A stretch of DNA of 64,000 nucleotides from Steinernema hermaphroditum (taxonomy: Eukaryota; Nematoda; Chromadorea; Rhabditida; Steinernematidae), in contig CM059625.1 in NCBI GenBank assembly GCA_030435675.1, positions 14,508,001 through 14,572,000 on the forward strand. Reading direction: 5' to 3'. The notes beneath the pieces are model-generated. The model saw only the letters and a program-made list of their open reading frames with translations, did no database searches and had not been told where the DNA came from. This document shows positions 1 to 12,845 of the stretch, piece after piece. Made by a program: the position numbers and the translations under genes. The stretch's first letter is position 1. Each line of letters opens with the position of its first letter.

Positions 1-3000
1 GTGACTCATACGGACTTCTGCCATAACTCCAATGAGTGGTACATAACGAGCTGTTATCAACATAGTCTATTCGAATTAGGTCACATGAATAAGTGCATTG
101 ATTAAGCTCGATCTGTAGCCATTTCTTTATGCTCTGTTTTTGATGTATTTTTGCCAAGATCTTAACGATGCTTGTACTTGTGCCATTCTAATAGGCATCA
201 TGTTGTTCTGAAGGTGTGTGTCATTTAGTATGTGGCTTATTTAAGTCGTAGCGTATCGTTTTAAGAAACGGCCCTAACACTGTTTGCGATAGCACTGCCG
301 TTAGGTTGAAAGACTACATGTAAGTTTCCTGTTTCTGTTTTCAAATTCTCTACAATCCGGCCAGTGATCTTACAATTCTAGCTTGTACCGAGCTCAAAAC
401 GAGCCACTGTAATAGAGCAGTCTTCTTTCTGAATTGATCGCCATCTTGCCGTACAACCGATGATTTTGCAAACGCAGTGTCATTGATTTTTGAGGTGTCT
501 CTTTTAGCTGTCATGTACATGAGCGTTGTTTGACAAAATTGGCTGTGTCATATCAGGGTAGTTGTGCGAACGTAAAAAGTAAAATTCACATTCACAACGT
601 AAAAAGAAATTCACAGATGCTTTTTTTGTGTCTTCACCCACCATTCTCTTTTTTCAGAGGTTAATCGTTGGTTCTTTCAAAAGAACTCGTGGGAAACTGT
701 TGTCCTATGACCGAATAGTGGTGTCCGGCTACGTGCCATTTGCAAAACGTCATTGCCCAATTCAGTTCTCTGGTTACTCAGATATGTTCACCGATTAGTG
801 TTTTCTGGCTCTAAATCTGATAATCCACAGACTTAACCCATGAGTCGTGTAGCTTCACGTTGCCATCTCTTTTCCATAACATTGTGATTACCGGCCTACT
901 CAGCGATATGTGTTGGAAGTTTTTACGCTCACTGGCTTTTGTCAAACATCAATTTTTTACTTCGTTTACAACTGAATATTGTTGTTAAACCGATAGAAAG
1001 GGCGAAGAACGATGTTTTCAGCGGGCAATTGCGACAAGACTGATCATATTTGTTCAGAAAACTAGTTGATGGTGTTCGTCGGCAGCTTTTGAGTTGTTCC
1101 GCTAGACTCAGCTGTTCAGTGTGTCGATGCTTGTTTGGACGATTGTGTATGATCTAGCTTAGTTCATTCATTATCGTTCACATATTCTAAATTTCGGAAT
1201 CCTCGTCCTTAATATCTGATTTGCTTGGTCAATATATGACTTAATTCTATTTTCAGCTGGTATTTCTCTCGAATATACCAAAAACTGAATCATTACGATA
1301 ACATTGTTGGTGTTTCAAATACAAATCTGACCTTTAAAGTGCCTTGAAAAAGAGGGTTTTAAATGTTCAGCTGGAGCTTTCGGAAACCGAAATAGACTGT
1401 TGTGCTTAAGCATCTTCTTGATGTTGAGAAAAACTCTAAGTTTTTGAATAAATAGACATTTACGATCTAACTGAATTTTTCAAGCACTTCCTGACGAGCC
1501 GAATCTCGCCCATTTATTTGTGTTGAACTGACTGATCGGTAGATTGTTGCTTATGACGCTTCTCATATTAATGAATGGTTTAATGATCCACGCTTCAGAA
1601 TACGTCCCTTTTAGGAGTGAAGGGATTTGAACTGCTGATGAGTGTTCAGTTAATGTTTTCAACTTGATCGCTTTACAGGATGGTCTTAATGAAAAGTAAC
1701 TTACATTATCATTATTGTGAGTAGAGTTTACTGATTCGCTCAAAAAGCAAGAAGGAATTTGGCATTAATCCAACAATTATCGGGTTAATGGAAATCCCTT
1801 AAAATCTGCTGAATCGTCGATGATGTGAAGCTGACAAATCCTGAAGGCAATAAGCAGTCCTGATCCTCGTTATGACTTCAATGGCTTTCCCTATGCCGTA
1901 AAGAGTAAGGGCAAGTTATTGAACCCGCTACGTAATTAGGTCCAAGAAGATTTTAAAACTCATTTCGGAAGCACATGAAAATTCCCAGTTTAAGATCTGT
2001 TTTCTCCTCCCCTCCAATGATCAATCAAGCTACGGACTAATCGATATGTTCGGTTAGCAAATGTTTGTGTGAAAAACGATGGCGCTGATGAGTGGTGCCA
2101 ACAGCGCGCAGCTGAATGTGTTCGTTCCTCAATTTCTGTCATCTTTCCTTCACACTTCCTCTCAGGTGCACCCTTTCTGAGTGCTGCTTAGAAGAGAAAA
2201 CTCCCACATTCTAGTGCATGGAGCTATGAACGCGTTCCTGCATACGCTCTTATGACACATATTTCGATGCGATCATTTTAAAGTTCGTAGAAAGAACACA
2301 CCAATGTGCACTATTTTTATTTCTTCTCCAAAGACCTTTGCATTGGAGGAGTCGGGAAAGGCATGTGCCATGCCGTTGTAAATAAAGCTGAATACAGCGA
2401 AAATCTTGGATGAATTTTATGAAATTTTCCACGGATGAATTTTACTAAATCGCAAAATGGCTGCACTAGTCTTGACACGACGTGCGTGAAGGGGACAACC
2501 TTAGTTATCTCGTTTTCTGTTCATTTTTTTTGGTGGAAATCTGAGCTCATTTTATTGGCCTGAAGGTGCTGAGCAACGTATGTCACATGCAAGCAGTAGA
2601 AGTACGTATTGCGCTCGAAAAATTAACTGCAAGGTTTCTCAGTTTCGACCGCTCAATTACAAAATTACGAGGTTTTCAAGGAACCCGATTTGATCATCAT
2701 GCATAAAATGTCCTTTTCGTCCGTACATATTCCTGGTTCATATATTCTGCAGCACTTATCCTTAGAGCAGCTCTAGCTGCGGCTTAAGCGATAGTCGTAA
2801 AGATGTGAGGTTATTTTTGATACATTTATTGCACAAAGCTTTATCGAAATTGATGAATAACATGCTTGACCGTTCTGTTGTCTTTATGCATGGCCAAACC
2901 GAGCAGCTAACTGGAAAATGTAGTGAACGTAAGTTCCTAACAACTTTTGTGTACTTTGTAAACGACTGATTCCGAGGTCTTCTGCTCTTAGAGCGATGGG

Positions 3001-6000
3001 ATCGGTTTATCTTGTGACGACCGCACGGCTACGAGTTTACATTCACATTTATATACCATGAAGTGACGCAAAATACGGAAAATCCGTTCTTGAAAGAAGG
3101 ATGTTTTGAGCTCTTGTAAATAGAGAGTACAATTTCCCCCTCAACATTATTCGTATCTTGTTTTGGATCTCGAACGATGTCCTTCCGGCCTTTTTCGTTA
3201 TTATTTTCCCTCAATAGCATGTACAGATAGAGGGCTTATCCTTCTCTCTCATTTATCTCTCTCATAAGTGACCGCTGATTGTAGACGGCGTATCCGGAGA
3301 GTAATCTGTAGTATTATCGCCGGAAGAGATGTTGGAAAGGGATTTGTCTTCTATTAGTGATTAGTTTTTCACACCACGAAATGAATTTAATTGTTTTTTG
3401 CTTTACGGCGTACTTTTGCGCGGATTGGCCCTCGACACGGAAATATGTGTCTGAGAGCTTTCAAATGAGTACTGCACACGAATGTCTGAAAAATAAGCAT
3501 TCTAGGTAAGAGTGACCGAAAATAAGTTCTCCTCCATCACGTGCTTCGTGTTCATCATCTTCTGGAAATAAGTTAAAACCTGACTTTTACCGAAATGGAT
3601 GTATATTTAATGTATTTAATTTTCTTGCTGGGAACAACACTTCTCTGAACGTGAGATTATCCGTCTGGACTTATGTCGACGCCGACTCACGACTGCGCAA
3701 ACGATATTCTAAGATATGCATTTTTAAATAGCTTCGGAAGAATAACGAAAATTCCACAAAGTTGCGTGTGTAGTACATTACCTGACATGGATGGTTCACA
3801 TACGAATTGAAAAGCTTTGGTTTTTTCCGACTATCAGGTTTTGATGGTTCATTTTATCGCAGTTTATTTATTGTTTTTGGGGGTTTCTGAGTGCCTTTGG
3901 GCGCTTCTAAATGAGTCTAATTACAAAGTACAGTATTCCGTGAAGTTTCATATTTTCTGTGAACATCGTTATTCTGTGAATACGTATACAGAAGGCCGGT
4001 TGCATAATTCAATCAACTATTCAGAGAATGATAAAAAAGTCGTTTACTGAAAACTGATTCAAAATGTCTATTGTTGACAGGATTAGACCTATCTTTTCAC
4101 GTTCATGAACGAATTTAGAAGCTTTGGTTTTTTGCGACTACGAACAAGCTTTGATGGTTCAGATTATCACAGTTCATGTGCTGCTTTCGCTGGTTTCTGA
4201 CTACCTTTGAACGCTTCTCAATGAGTCTAATTACAAAGTACAGTACTCTGTGAAGTTCCATATCTTAGAACGAATCATGAGATGGAATTTCATTGATTAT
4301 GTCGAGAATGAGATCAGAGGCCTTTAAGAGAAATCGGTGAGCAAAAAAAACGACTTCCAGACATTTCACATATTAAGGAAGACTCACGTAAATTAAGATC
4401 CATCAAATGGACTGCTTTCGAAATCCACATTGGATTTTGGATTATCCACCCACCTTTATACGAAACGCAACATGGAGAGGTCGGCAAAACATAGAAGCTG
4501 AAATTGTCTGTTTTCGGTAATACCTTTTTCAAGTCTACCTTTTTCTGTAGTCACAGAACTTTGCTCGGACTTCCCAGTCTCGTCGGGTCGCTTAACAACA
4601 AACTACCGTCAGATTGTGATCAATAATTAATGATACTCTTAATATGACGCAGTAAATTGTTCATTTTCACTTCCTTCTAGGAAGGAAGACTAGGATAACA
4701 GCTGAAAGTCAGGCAGTATTATTGAACAAGTTGAATCTGTGAATCAAAAGTGGCGGTCGGTATTCCACTCCAACCCACGCTTCGAATACACAACAAAAAT
4801 GAGCTCTGGAAAATGCAGCTAAGTTTACATTTTTCAAGGCTTTATAGTTACTTTTTATTAATTACATAGTGCGCTTTGTCGCTTGATTAGATAGAAAATA
4901 TTAGAAATGTTTATGCGTTGCACAACGGAACACTGGAGAATATGTTTTAGCCAATTAGTTACCGCAACAAAGATCACTATCTCATCTTCGCGAAAAACCT
5001 TCAAAGGCTCTTTAAAGGTCATGTTTGCCAGAGGCTATTTGTGAATTGGCTCACTGAACCGGTAAAAGGGCGTCTGTAGCATCAAAATAATCCGTCGAAA
5101 GATCTGAGGCCTTGAAGTGTGTCACCATTTGTTCCATACCACTTGTGATTGGCAAAACAATGGATTGTAACTTGCATGGACCGGGTGGATGTCGTTTCAT
5201 TCAAAACCTCTTCGCAATAGCCACAAAGAGACTGTTTTCTTCTGTTTTCATGGATTTATTTCTTAGCATTTAGTTTCGGCTATGTTTTTGTTGTTAGTCG
5301 TATTAATACTCCGAACAATGAAATTTTTGTTCAGGGAGTGAATCTATATGTATCTATAGACACAAACAGACGTCACCCTGTTTACTCAAATGAGTAACAA
5401 GAATTTAGAGAATTTACTTCCGTCCTGCCAGGTGCCATCAAGACACATTTGTTTTCAATCGCCTCGTTACAGCGTTCGATTTTCACAGAAAATTTTGCGA
5501 AAATGTTTTTATGCCGATTTCAAGCCCGCAGTCTTCACCGCAGCGATGTAGTTCTCACGCCTCTGCTTTTTTCGATGATTATAAACAACAATATCCGTGA
5601 TCATCTTGCGCCTATCCAGGGATATGCAGGTGCTCACAGATACGGTATTGGACCAAAATTATGTCAAGTTTATATTAAACTTTTTTTGCCTTTTAGATGC
5701 ACGATTTAAATCGGTTTAGCGTGCTGAAGAAACCCTAATTTTAAGGAGCTCACCAATAGGAGCTGAGCAGATGACCCCGTAACAACAATGGGAGCGTGAG
5801 ACTGACGCACTCATCACTCACCAGCTCACTTCATTTTTTATGATCCGAAATTACGCCCTTCGCCACTTGATCAATGCCTGCAAAATATTGCGCAGTGTCT
5901 CATCTCAAAGCTTGCTCGTTGCCTACATACGTTCCGATCCACTTACCGTTCTCGTGCATTACCCACCCACATCTATGTTCGCTTATTTTGGAAATTCGTG

Positions 6001-9000
6001 CAAAGCGCATCCTTGTCTCTAGTTTAGCAGTGGACCGGACGCAATTCCGCGCATAGTTCGCCAGACGCATTGGCCTAAAATTGAATCCGTGTCTACGGGC
6101 GCTCCACGTAATCTCATTGTTTTGGCCAGCGTTCACTTTGTCCGAAGTCAAAGGACACGCGGATGGATTACGCCGTGATTGTTCCTTCTGAGAACCCGTC
6201 ATTCTCTGCTCAACTTTAAGCCCGTCACTTTCTTTGAGTCGCCCTGGTTCGTTCGAAATACGATTTGTCGGCCCTCCCAGAATTAGCTTATTACTCCGAG
6301 ATTCTTCTCCACCCATTCTTCAGGGTTCACACGACCACCCCTGGTTTTAGTAACCATGTCGGTCGAATTTTTAAAGTGCTATCTCTGTCCACCCACCATC
6401 GTAATCTCTGGTTCCACACTTGTTATTCTTGATCTTTAGCTGAACTTGATGAATAAGCGAACAATGCGCGCTCTCACCCTCGCAGAACGAACCCTTCGAG
6501 TTCAACAACAATGCGATGTTTTTGCAAGGCTAATTGCTTGGCCGCCGGCACTAACACAGTATGACAAAATTTGTTTGTTTTGTAACAGAGGCGCAAATTG
6601 TGTCTATTATTTCTCGAAACATTATTTGTGTCCATATATTTTGTTTGGCAACGCTTGGATGTAAAGCGATTCCGGGGGGTGAGGACACCGTTTTTGTACT
6701 TGATGCGTGTTTTTTGGTCACACAATTTTACTTTTGAAACAGCTTGTTTTTTAAGGCCTTACCGTACGTTGGGCAAGATGGTCACAAATTGATACTGTAT
6801 CTTCCCTTAAATTGCCCAGATTACCGCAGATCAATTATCCAGAATATTGGTCATAATGTGTGCAGTTCTTCAATATTCGCGTCTTGTGGGTGTTTAGATA
6901 CCGTTAATCGCTAACATGACGTGATATTCGTGCAAAGGTTAATTACACTTCGAACGAATTTAATTGCTGGACAGCATGCAGAAGTACAAAAAAACGTCAT
7001 CGCCGCCTCCGGCACCTCGCCTCCTCTCCCAGCACAGGCTATGATTTTTGCGAAGCTAGAAAACAGCGCTACAGTTGCTCATCTGTTTTTTGTTTCAGTC
7101 ACATGTTTTTGACGACGTCATCGTGCTGCACAAAGATGCTGTCTAATGTTTTCGTGGAACGACAGGCGGGATAACCGAAAAATAAATAATGTGAAAATCT
7201 GTCTCTGGGAAATTGAGACGCGCTGTTTAAAGATTGATGATGAATACGTGGTCATTCATTGAATGGGATGATAGATGGAACTGACTGATTCAACAACAGG
7301 TCGTAACAGATGATATATTAAAATATATTTCGAGATATTAAAGCGCGGGAAGTTCGAAGACCTGTTGTTCTATGATTTTGATTTGAGAGCGGATGAATGG
7401 ATGGAACAATGCAGGAACTCCATCGGCTCAGAGATACATAGTGTTTTGACAAATGTTTTTATTCAATTACGCTCGACGCAATACACAATAAGCAAATTCG
7501 TGCACCATACATCGGAATCTCTGTTCCATGAGATGCGACTTCGTTTGGCATTATTTTAAGCTTTTATCACCATGTTGATTAACCAGTCTTCTAATTGTTG
7601 TCCGCTACAACAATGGTGAACTCTATTTTGGTGTGCTGTAGGACACTACTACAGTTCTCAAGACGCACTACAATACTTCAAGTGACTCATTATCTATGAG
7701 ATATGAAAAACAATCGCGATTTGTTCCATTTTTTATTTGCGTCAACGCAAAGGGGAACCACAACTAAGCTCAAATGATTGTCGTCTGTTGTGTTTTTCCC
7801 GCTAAATTGTCAGCGAGAATTTATTGTATTTCACTATGAGTCACGCCATAGGTCATGCTTCAAAATTAACGATTTTGTTAAATTTTATCTTTTTTTCTGA
7901 TCAGGATTATTTTGTTCCTGGAAACTCTCTAGTCTCTTCTATAAGATCATTGGACAGAATATATACTGAATTATTCTGGTTGAGCTTCTTATAGGGTTAT
8001 TTAATTTTTCGCTTTCGCGATCGCGGCTATTTGTGAAATTTGTTTCGCGCGAATTTTGTGATTTATTTTAGTCCAACCAATCCCATTCAAAACATTGACG
8101 CAATACCAAAAATAGAAAAGCGATGGCGTATTTTTACTAAAGACAAAGAAGAGCTCCGATTCTCGGAACGGACAAAAAATATAAGGATCGTGCCTGATTT
8201 ACAGGCGTTCCAGTATTGTGCTTTGTAGGGTTGTAGAATCGAATAATTCGTGTATTTACAAATATCGAATATTCGATTCGATATTCGAAGATTTAAAATT
8301 TTTTTTTGCTTCTAGATTTTGTTAAAAAGATTTTTAAAGAAGACACAAGGATTCACCTTCCTGCAGCCCGAGGATTCGTAGCTAACGGCATTCTCTCTGA
8401 TGCTAAAGGACATGTAAAATCTGAGCCATCATCGAAGACCTATTTTCAAATGTGATTCACGGAAGAAGATGAACCTTTGTTTATCACACAGAGCCATGCA
8501 TGCCAATCTTGAAAGGCAAATTTGTAAATTTTCCGGCCGCGCTTTTGCACTTATGTTTTGCCCAGGGTGTTGCACTCGAAATCGACTACAACGAACTTAG
8601 AACATATGCATATATGGTTCACACAATATGGCTTCTTTTTCAGTTGTCTATTTATTTGTGTTTATGTTTGTATTCAACTGATTTCCCTATGGAAATTCAC
8701 GAGTTCAAAGTTTTCGTTTTGATTTTTATACGAATGTTGTCATTCGCTCTTACTAAAGGTTTTCCATTGAACAGCCGCAAATTAGAATGGACCAAAGTGT
8801 GCGTATTTAGAATAACCGAAAATCCAAAACCAGGAAGTTCCATGAATACAATCATGCCTAGAAACGGAAATTCAATTTTTAACAGGAAGCGAAATAGACC
8901 CTGTTCAGCTCAAAATACTGAACAATTTCACTAATATATTTTCATTGTTATGGAATTTTGTTTTTGGCCTGATGAAACCAGGAGCAAGCCAGTTGGAAAA

Positions 9001-12000
9001 ACGGCAATATGTTAAGCAAGCTAGAAGTCCATGATATGCATGCTTTTATACGACGGCACAGTCTCTTAACTCGGCCACTGTGATTCATGCGTTTTGTGTA
9101 TTTCGTAGCACATATCCGTTGCTTATGCCATTTCTTTGCTTATGGTCTCATCAGACATTCAGCATCAGCATTTATTTTTGGTAAATATTTTGTTTTCCTA
9201 GATCGCCTTGATTTCACCTGTCATCTAGAACAAAGATCCGTCCATGAGGCCGGACTCATTGACCTGTTTATTGCGTGGGCTAAACCGACGATTAGCTGAC
9301 TTTCCTTTGAAAATGATTTACGCACAAACTCCAACCATACGATCTTTGAGCATTTGAGAAATTTTGAAAAATTAAATTTTCCCACGATCTGCATTCATTC
9401 CTGGATACTAAGTGCGTGAAGTCGATTTCGCTGTTATATGTAACATTCGACTTGGTGCGCTTTGATTCACGCTCTTGAGGATATTTATTGCTTTTGTAAT
9501 ACACAACGCATGATCTGTCATTTCGGCTTAAAGGTCTCCGCCGTGAAACACTATCACTAAGGCGCGGCGTTGCCACCACAGCCATAGGCCACGCCCTATT
9601 TATAAACGTGGCGATATTTGGTTTTTTAGTGTATTCAGTCATTACCTTATCCACCACATACCAACGCTGATTCGAATCTATCACCTGGAAAGGCGACTCT
9701 CTAAAGAGTGCCACCTTTTAAGCTATGTCAACAGGCATTGGCCTCTGCGTCTCTTTTTCCGCGTCTGCCTCTTTGCTGAGTGATCAATTATTTCGGTTGA
9801 TGGTGAGCTAAAATATGTGCATAATAGCCAAGAAGGATCTATTGTTGGAGGGACATTTGGTCGCGTTTACAACAGTTCTTCTCGGATAGTATCGTAATTT
9901 CGGAAGCCAGGCATTCTTATCTTTTCTTCTTTTCCAGTCGAATTCGCAACATCTAACGCAATCGCAAAGAGAAGACTCTTGGGGATTGGGCAGTGAGAAA
10001 ATATTTTTGGGATGATGTGCTTTGAAGTTGAGCTTTTAAAGTGAACTGTTATTGCATTTTCTATGAGATCATAACACTTGAAAAGTACAGATTCGAACGA
10101 AAAGTTTACAAAAATGGAAATAAATGGAGTAGATCGGTTCTTAAACAGGTTCCACATTGCATCACGTTGTGAAAAAAGAAAAAGCTAACCTTTGACCAAC
10201 TCAAATCACTATTCTTTGTTTTCGACCTTTTTTCGGGTTCTTATTTCGATGAAAAAGAGCATAAAGGAGTGTCTGGTCGTTGGTCCAAGCTTGATAAGAG
10301 GACGTGTGGAAATCTGTTTTTGAGATAGCTGAACAGATAAGGTAACACAGAGCCGCGACAAGAAACTAGGATCACTAAGCTATTATCATCGTGGGTTAAT
10401 GACATCTGTGAAAATTGACAGAAATTCGGAAAGCTTTACTATCAGGAATTGACTAATCTACAGTCATGATTACGATTTCCCGTGATCATCAAACTAAATC
10501 AGCCGTCTTGTTATGTGATCAGGTCCTCTTTTGTTGAAGTTCAAGTTCAGCACACCAAGGACAGACGAGCTCTGCATGACGCCAATATCCGTAATAACGT
10601 ATGATATTTCCGTTTTTTTCATGTTGTATCCAACGGATATATTTCCATACTTTGCCTGCATTACCAGCTTAAGTCTGATCCACAAAAGGTCAATGAAAAG
10701 ACGAAAAGATGATCGCGTTCATTGGAACTGTCAATGTGAAGAGCGATGCTCAAATGTGCCTGTTAATTGCGTATACATAGAAGATGTGCTTCCTGTCCTT
10801 AAGAAAGGTTCCCTTGAGAATTGCTGATCTCAAATCGCGTTTTTAATGTTTGAGATCTAAGAGTTGCACTCATTTCGTTTTGTGCTTTCGTTGAAAAGTT
10901 CGTGTCCTTGCTCTAATGGAGATAAGTGTGGTTTCATACGAATTTACCGTCCGCGATGGGAGATAACCTATAATTAGGGGCTTGTTGCCTGTTCTAAAAA
11001 CCATGGCAGATAATTGCTGGTATACAACCTTAACAAAACGTGTTTTTGTTGGTGCCACATGGAATTTTGTAAATTGCACCAAAGAAAAGAAGCACAGACT
11101 CCGTAGAACCACAAAACAATATGTACATTGTCCTTAGTAGTCCTTAGAATCTTGCTACAATAGACAGGTAAATTGTGACGCGCACGCCTTCAGGCATGCT
11201 CTCCCTTGAGATCTACTTTTTCGTAGACATCCCTGCGAAGGGCTACTCCGTATTTGATGCCTCCTCCTCAACGATGTTTTTTCGAAACTTTGTCCTTTAG
11301 AATTTCATGGCGAATCCACCCCCTTGCTTTATCACCATGGCTATTCTAAGGACTCGTTGCCTGATGCACAGTCCTGATTCAGATTCTAGTTATAATATAC
11401 ATAATTCAGACCATGAAATTCTTCGTATTATTAGCTTGCGCAGACATGCATGGTCAATGCCAAGAGGACATGGAATATGAGGCGCGCTATTAGTTATCCG
11501 TTCATTTCTCATTCAAATTCACAAAAGAGCGAGCTTTAGGTCCTTCTATTGGTGGTGCTTTTTGCAAGGCTCGCTTTGCTGCATATAAGTGTGAGAATGT
11601 GTTGATGCTGTTGAGTGTTTGGCTCTGATCCGCTCAAGGAAGTGGATTTCTCTGTCACAACAAGTCTCTTTTCTGCAGTTTGAGCAGCCACTCAAGATTT
11701 ACTTGGCCGGATGTGTGTAAGTAGTGTGAGAAATGCTTGAGCCTGTGCAACTTTGAAATCTTAAAATTTTCTATGTGACTATTCTTATCAAGAGCATTGT
11801 CTTCGCCCTTGATAATTCTAATCTATTTCGAGTAATTGACATGATCTGAACATTGCGAAGTTTGTGCTTTTAAATGACGGCGTCCCCTTTCGAACGTGCA
11901 CAAACAATAAACGAATTGGCGAACGGACAAGCGTCCGGGAATGACAAGAGTTATTATCCATAGAGGCGTCACTGAGCACTCTGCATCAGTTTTCTAAACA

Positions 12001-12827
12001 ATAGTTTCTTTGTAAACTATGGAACGAAGAGCAACGACGGTTCGGGAAGAAGCGTCATCCGAGGAATTGCCCTTGAATTTATTGTTGGGTCTGCATTACT
12101 CATGTCCCGCAATATAGAGTAGTGCGAAGTTTCGAGACTGGATGCACTCGTTGACGTTATGCGACAGGTGGTTGCGCTTCCTGTCATGACCTGTCCGCCT
12201 TGGGTTGGCTGATGTATTCAAATGCGACATAAACAAGCAGCAAAATTGTTATAGCTTTGTCCGTTATGTAAGCGCATCGTTTTCCTTTTGCTGTTGAGGC
12301 GGTGGATTAGTCAGTAATGAGGACATCCTCCTACTACGCCCTCAAAACCTGAATATGCAATCTGTTTCTGATTCGTCATTGGCGAGGAGGGGCGGCCTGA
12401 GACTCACTGTCGTCTGTGGGAGTCGTCTTCGATGGCCGATTCCGGCATCGTCGCCATCCGCCGCTCCCGAGTTCTCCTCCTTCAGACCCTCAAGCATACT
12501 TGATCGCCGGGTTCGCGTGTCACATAATGGCTTTTGATGATGCGACAATTTGTGCGTACGACAATGTTTTTCCGGGCCCACCCGCGAAAGCAGAGTCTTG
12601 ACCGAAGGAAAAGCGTTGTTAGCTTTTCTGTCACTGTGCTTGTAAATGATACTGTTGTTCAGGCTCATTTTAGCACTTACTGTGTCCCCTATAGCATTCG
12701 TAAAAAGATGACATACTTATGTAACATACTAGGATTACTGTACCGTGTTGTATCGTTGCTCAAGTTTCCACGATCAAAGACAAGCCTATGCGATGAATTC
12801 TCCAACATTTCACGTTTGAATTTTCAG
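1..12827. other. AT-rich intergenic DNA, no supportable gene
   Basis: I see no run of exons with convincing splice sites, no recognisable protein family and no RNA gene in this stretch on either strand. Open frames occur (the longest are about 140 codons, near 5900-6316, 8500-8934 and 9292-9714), but their translations have random-looking composition and no domain. A direct repeat at 3.8-4.3 kb is listed separately. A short AT-rich palindromic patch built on TCGAATATTCGA lies near 8236-8290. Distant regulatory elements or 5' exons of the downstream GPCR could be here but cannot be identified by eye. Confidence 0.6.
3802..4263 (+). repeat. Diverged direct repeat, two ~152-bp copies
   Basis: Copies at about 3802-3953 and 4111-4263 share blocks such as AAGCTTTGGTTTTTT, TTTGATGGTTCA and ATGAGTCTAATTACAAAGTA. 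They are separated by about 160 bp of unrelated sequence. The copies differ at many positions and by small indels, so the duplication is old. I see no coding function. It may be a local duplication or two members of a dispersed repeat. Confidence 0.75.
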
Positions 12828-12845
12828 ATAGTGACCAGGAAAAGA

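Noticed and set aside
5900..6316. 138-codon minus-strand open frame
   Set aside because: No homology pattern, signal or splice context; the composition looks random and a + strand frame overlaps it.
8500..8934. 144-codon + strand frame with hydrophobic segments
   Set aside because: Hydrophobic runs are explained by T-rich DNA; no recognisable family, and the flanking DNA is repeat-like AT-rich sequence.
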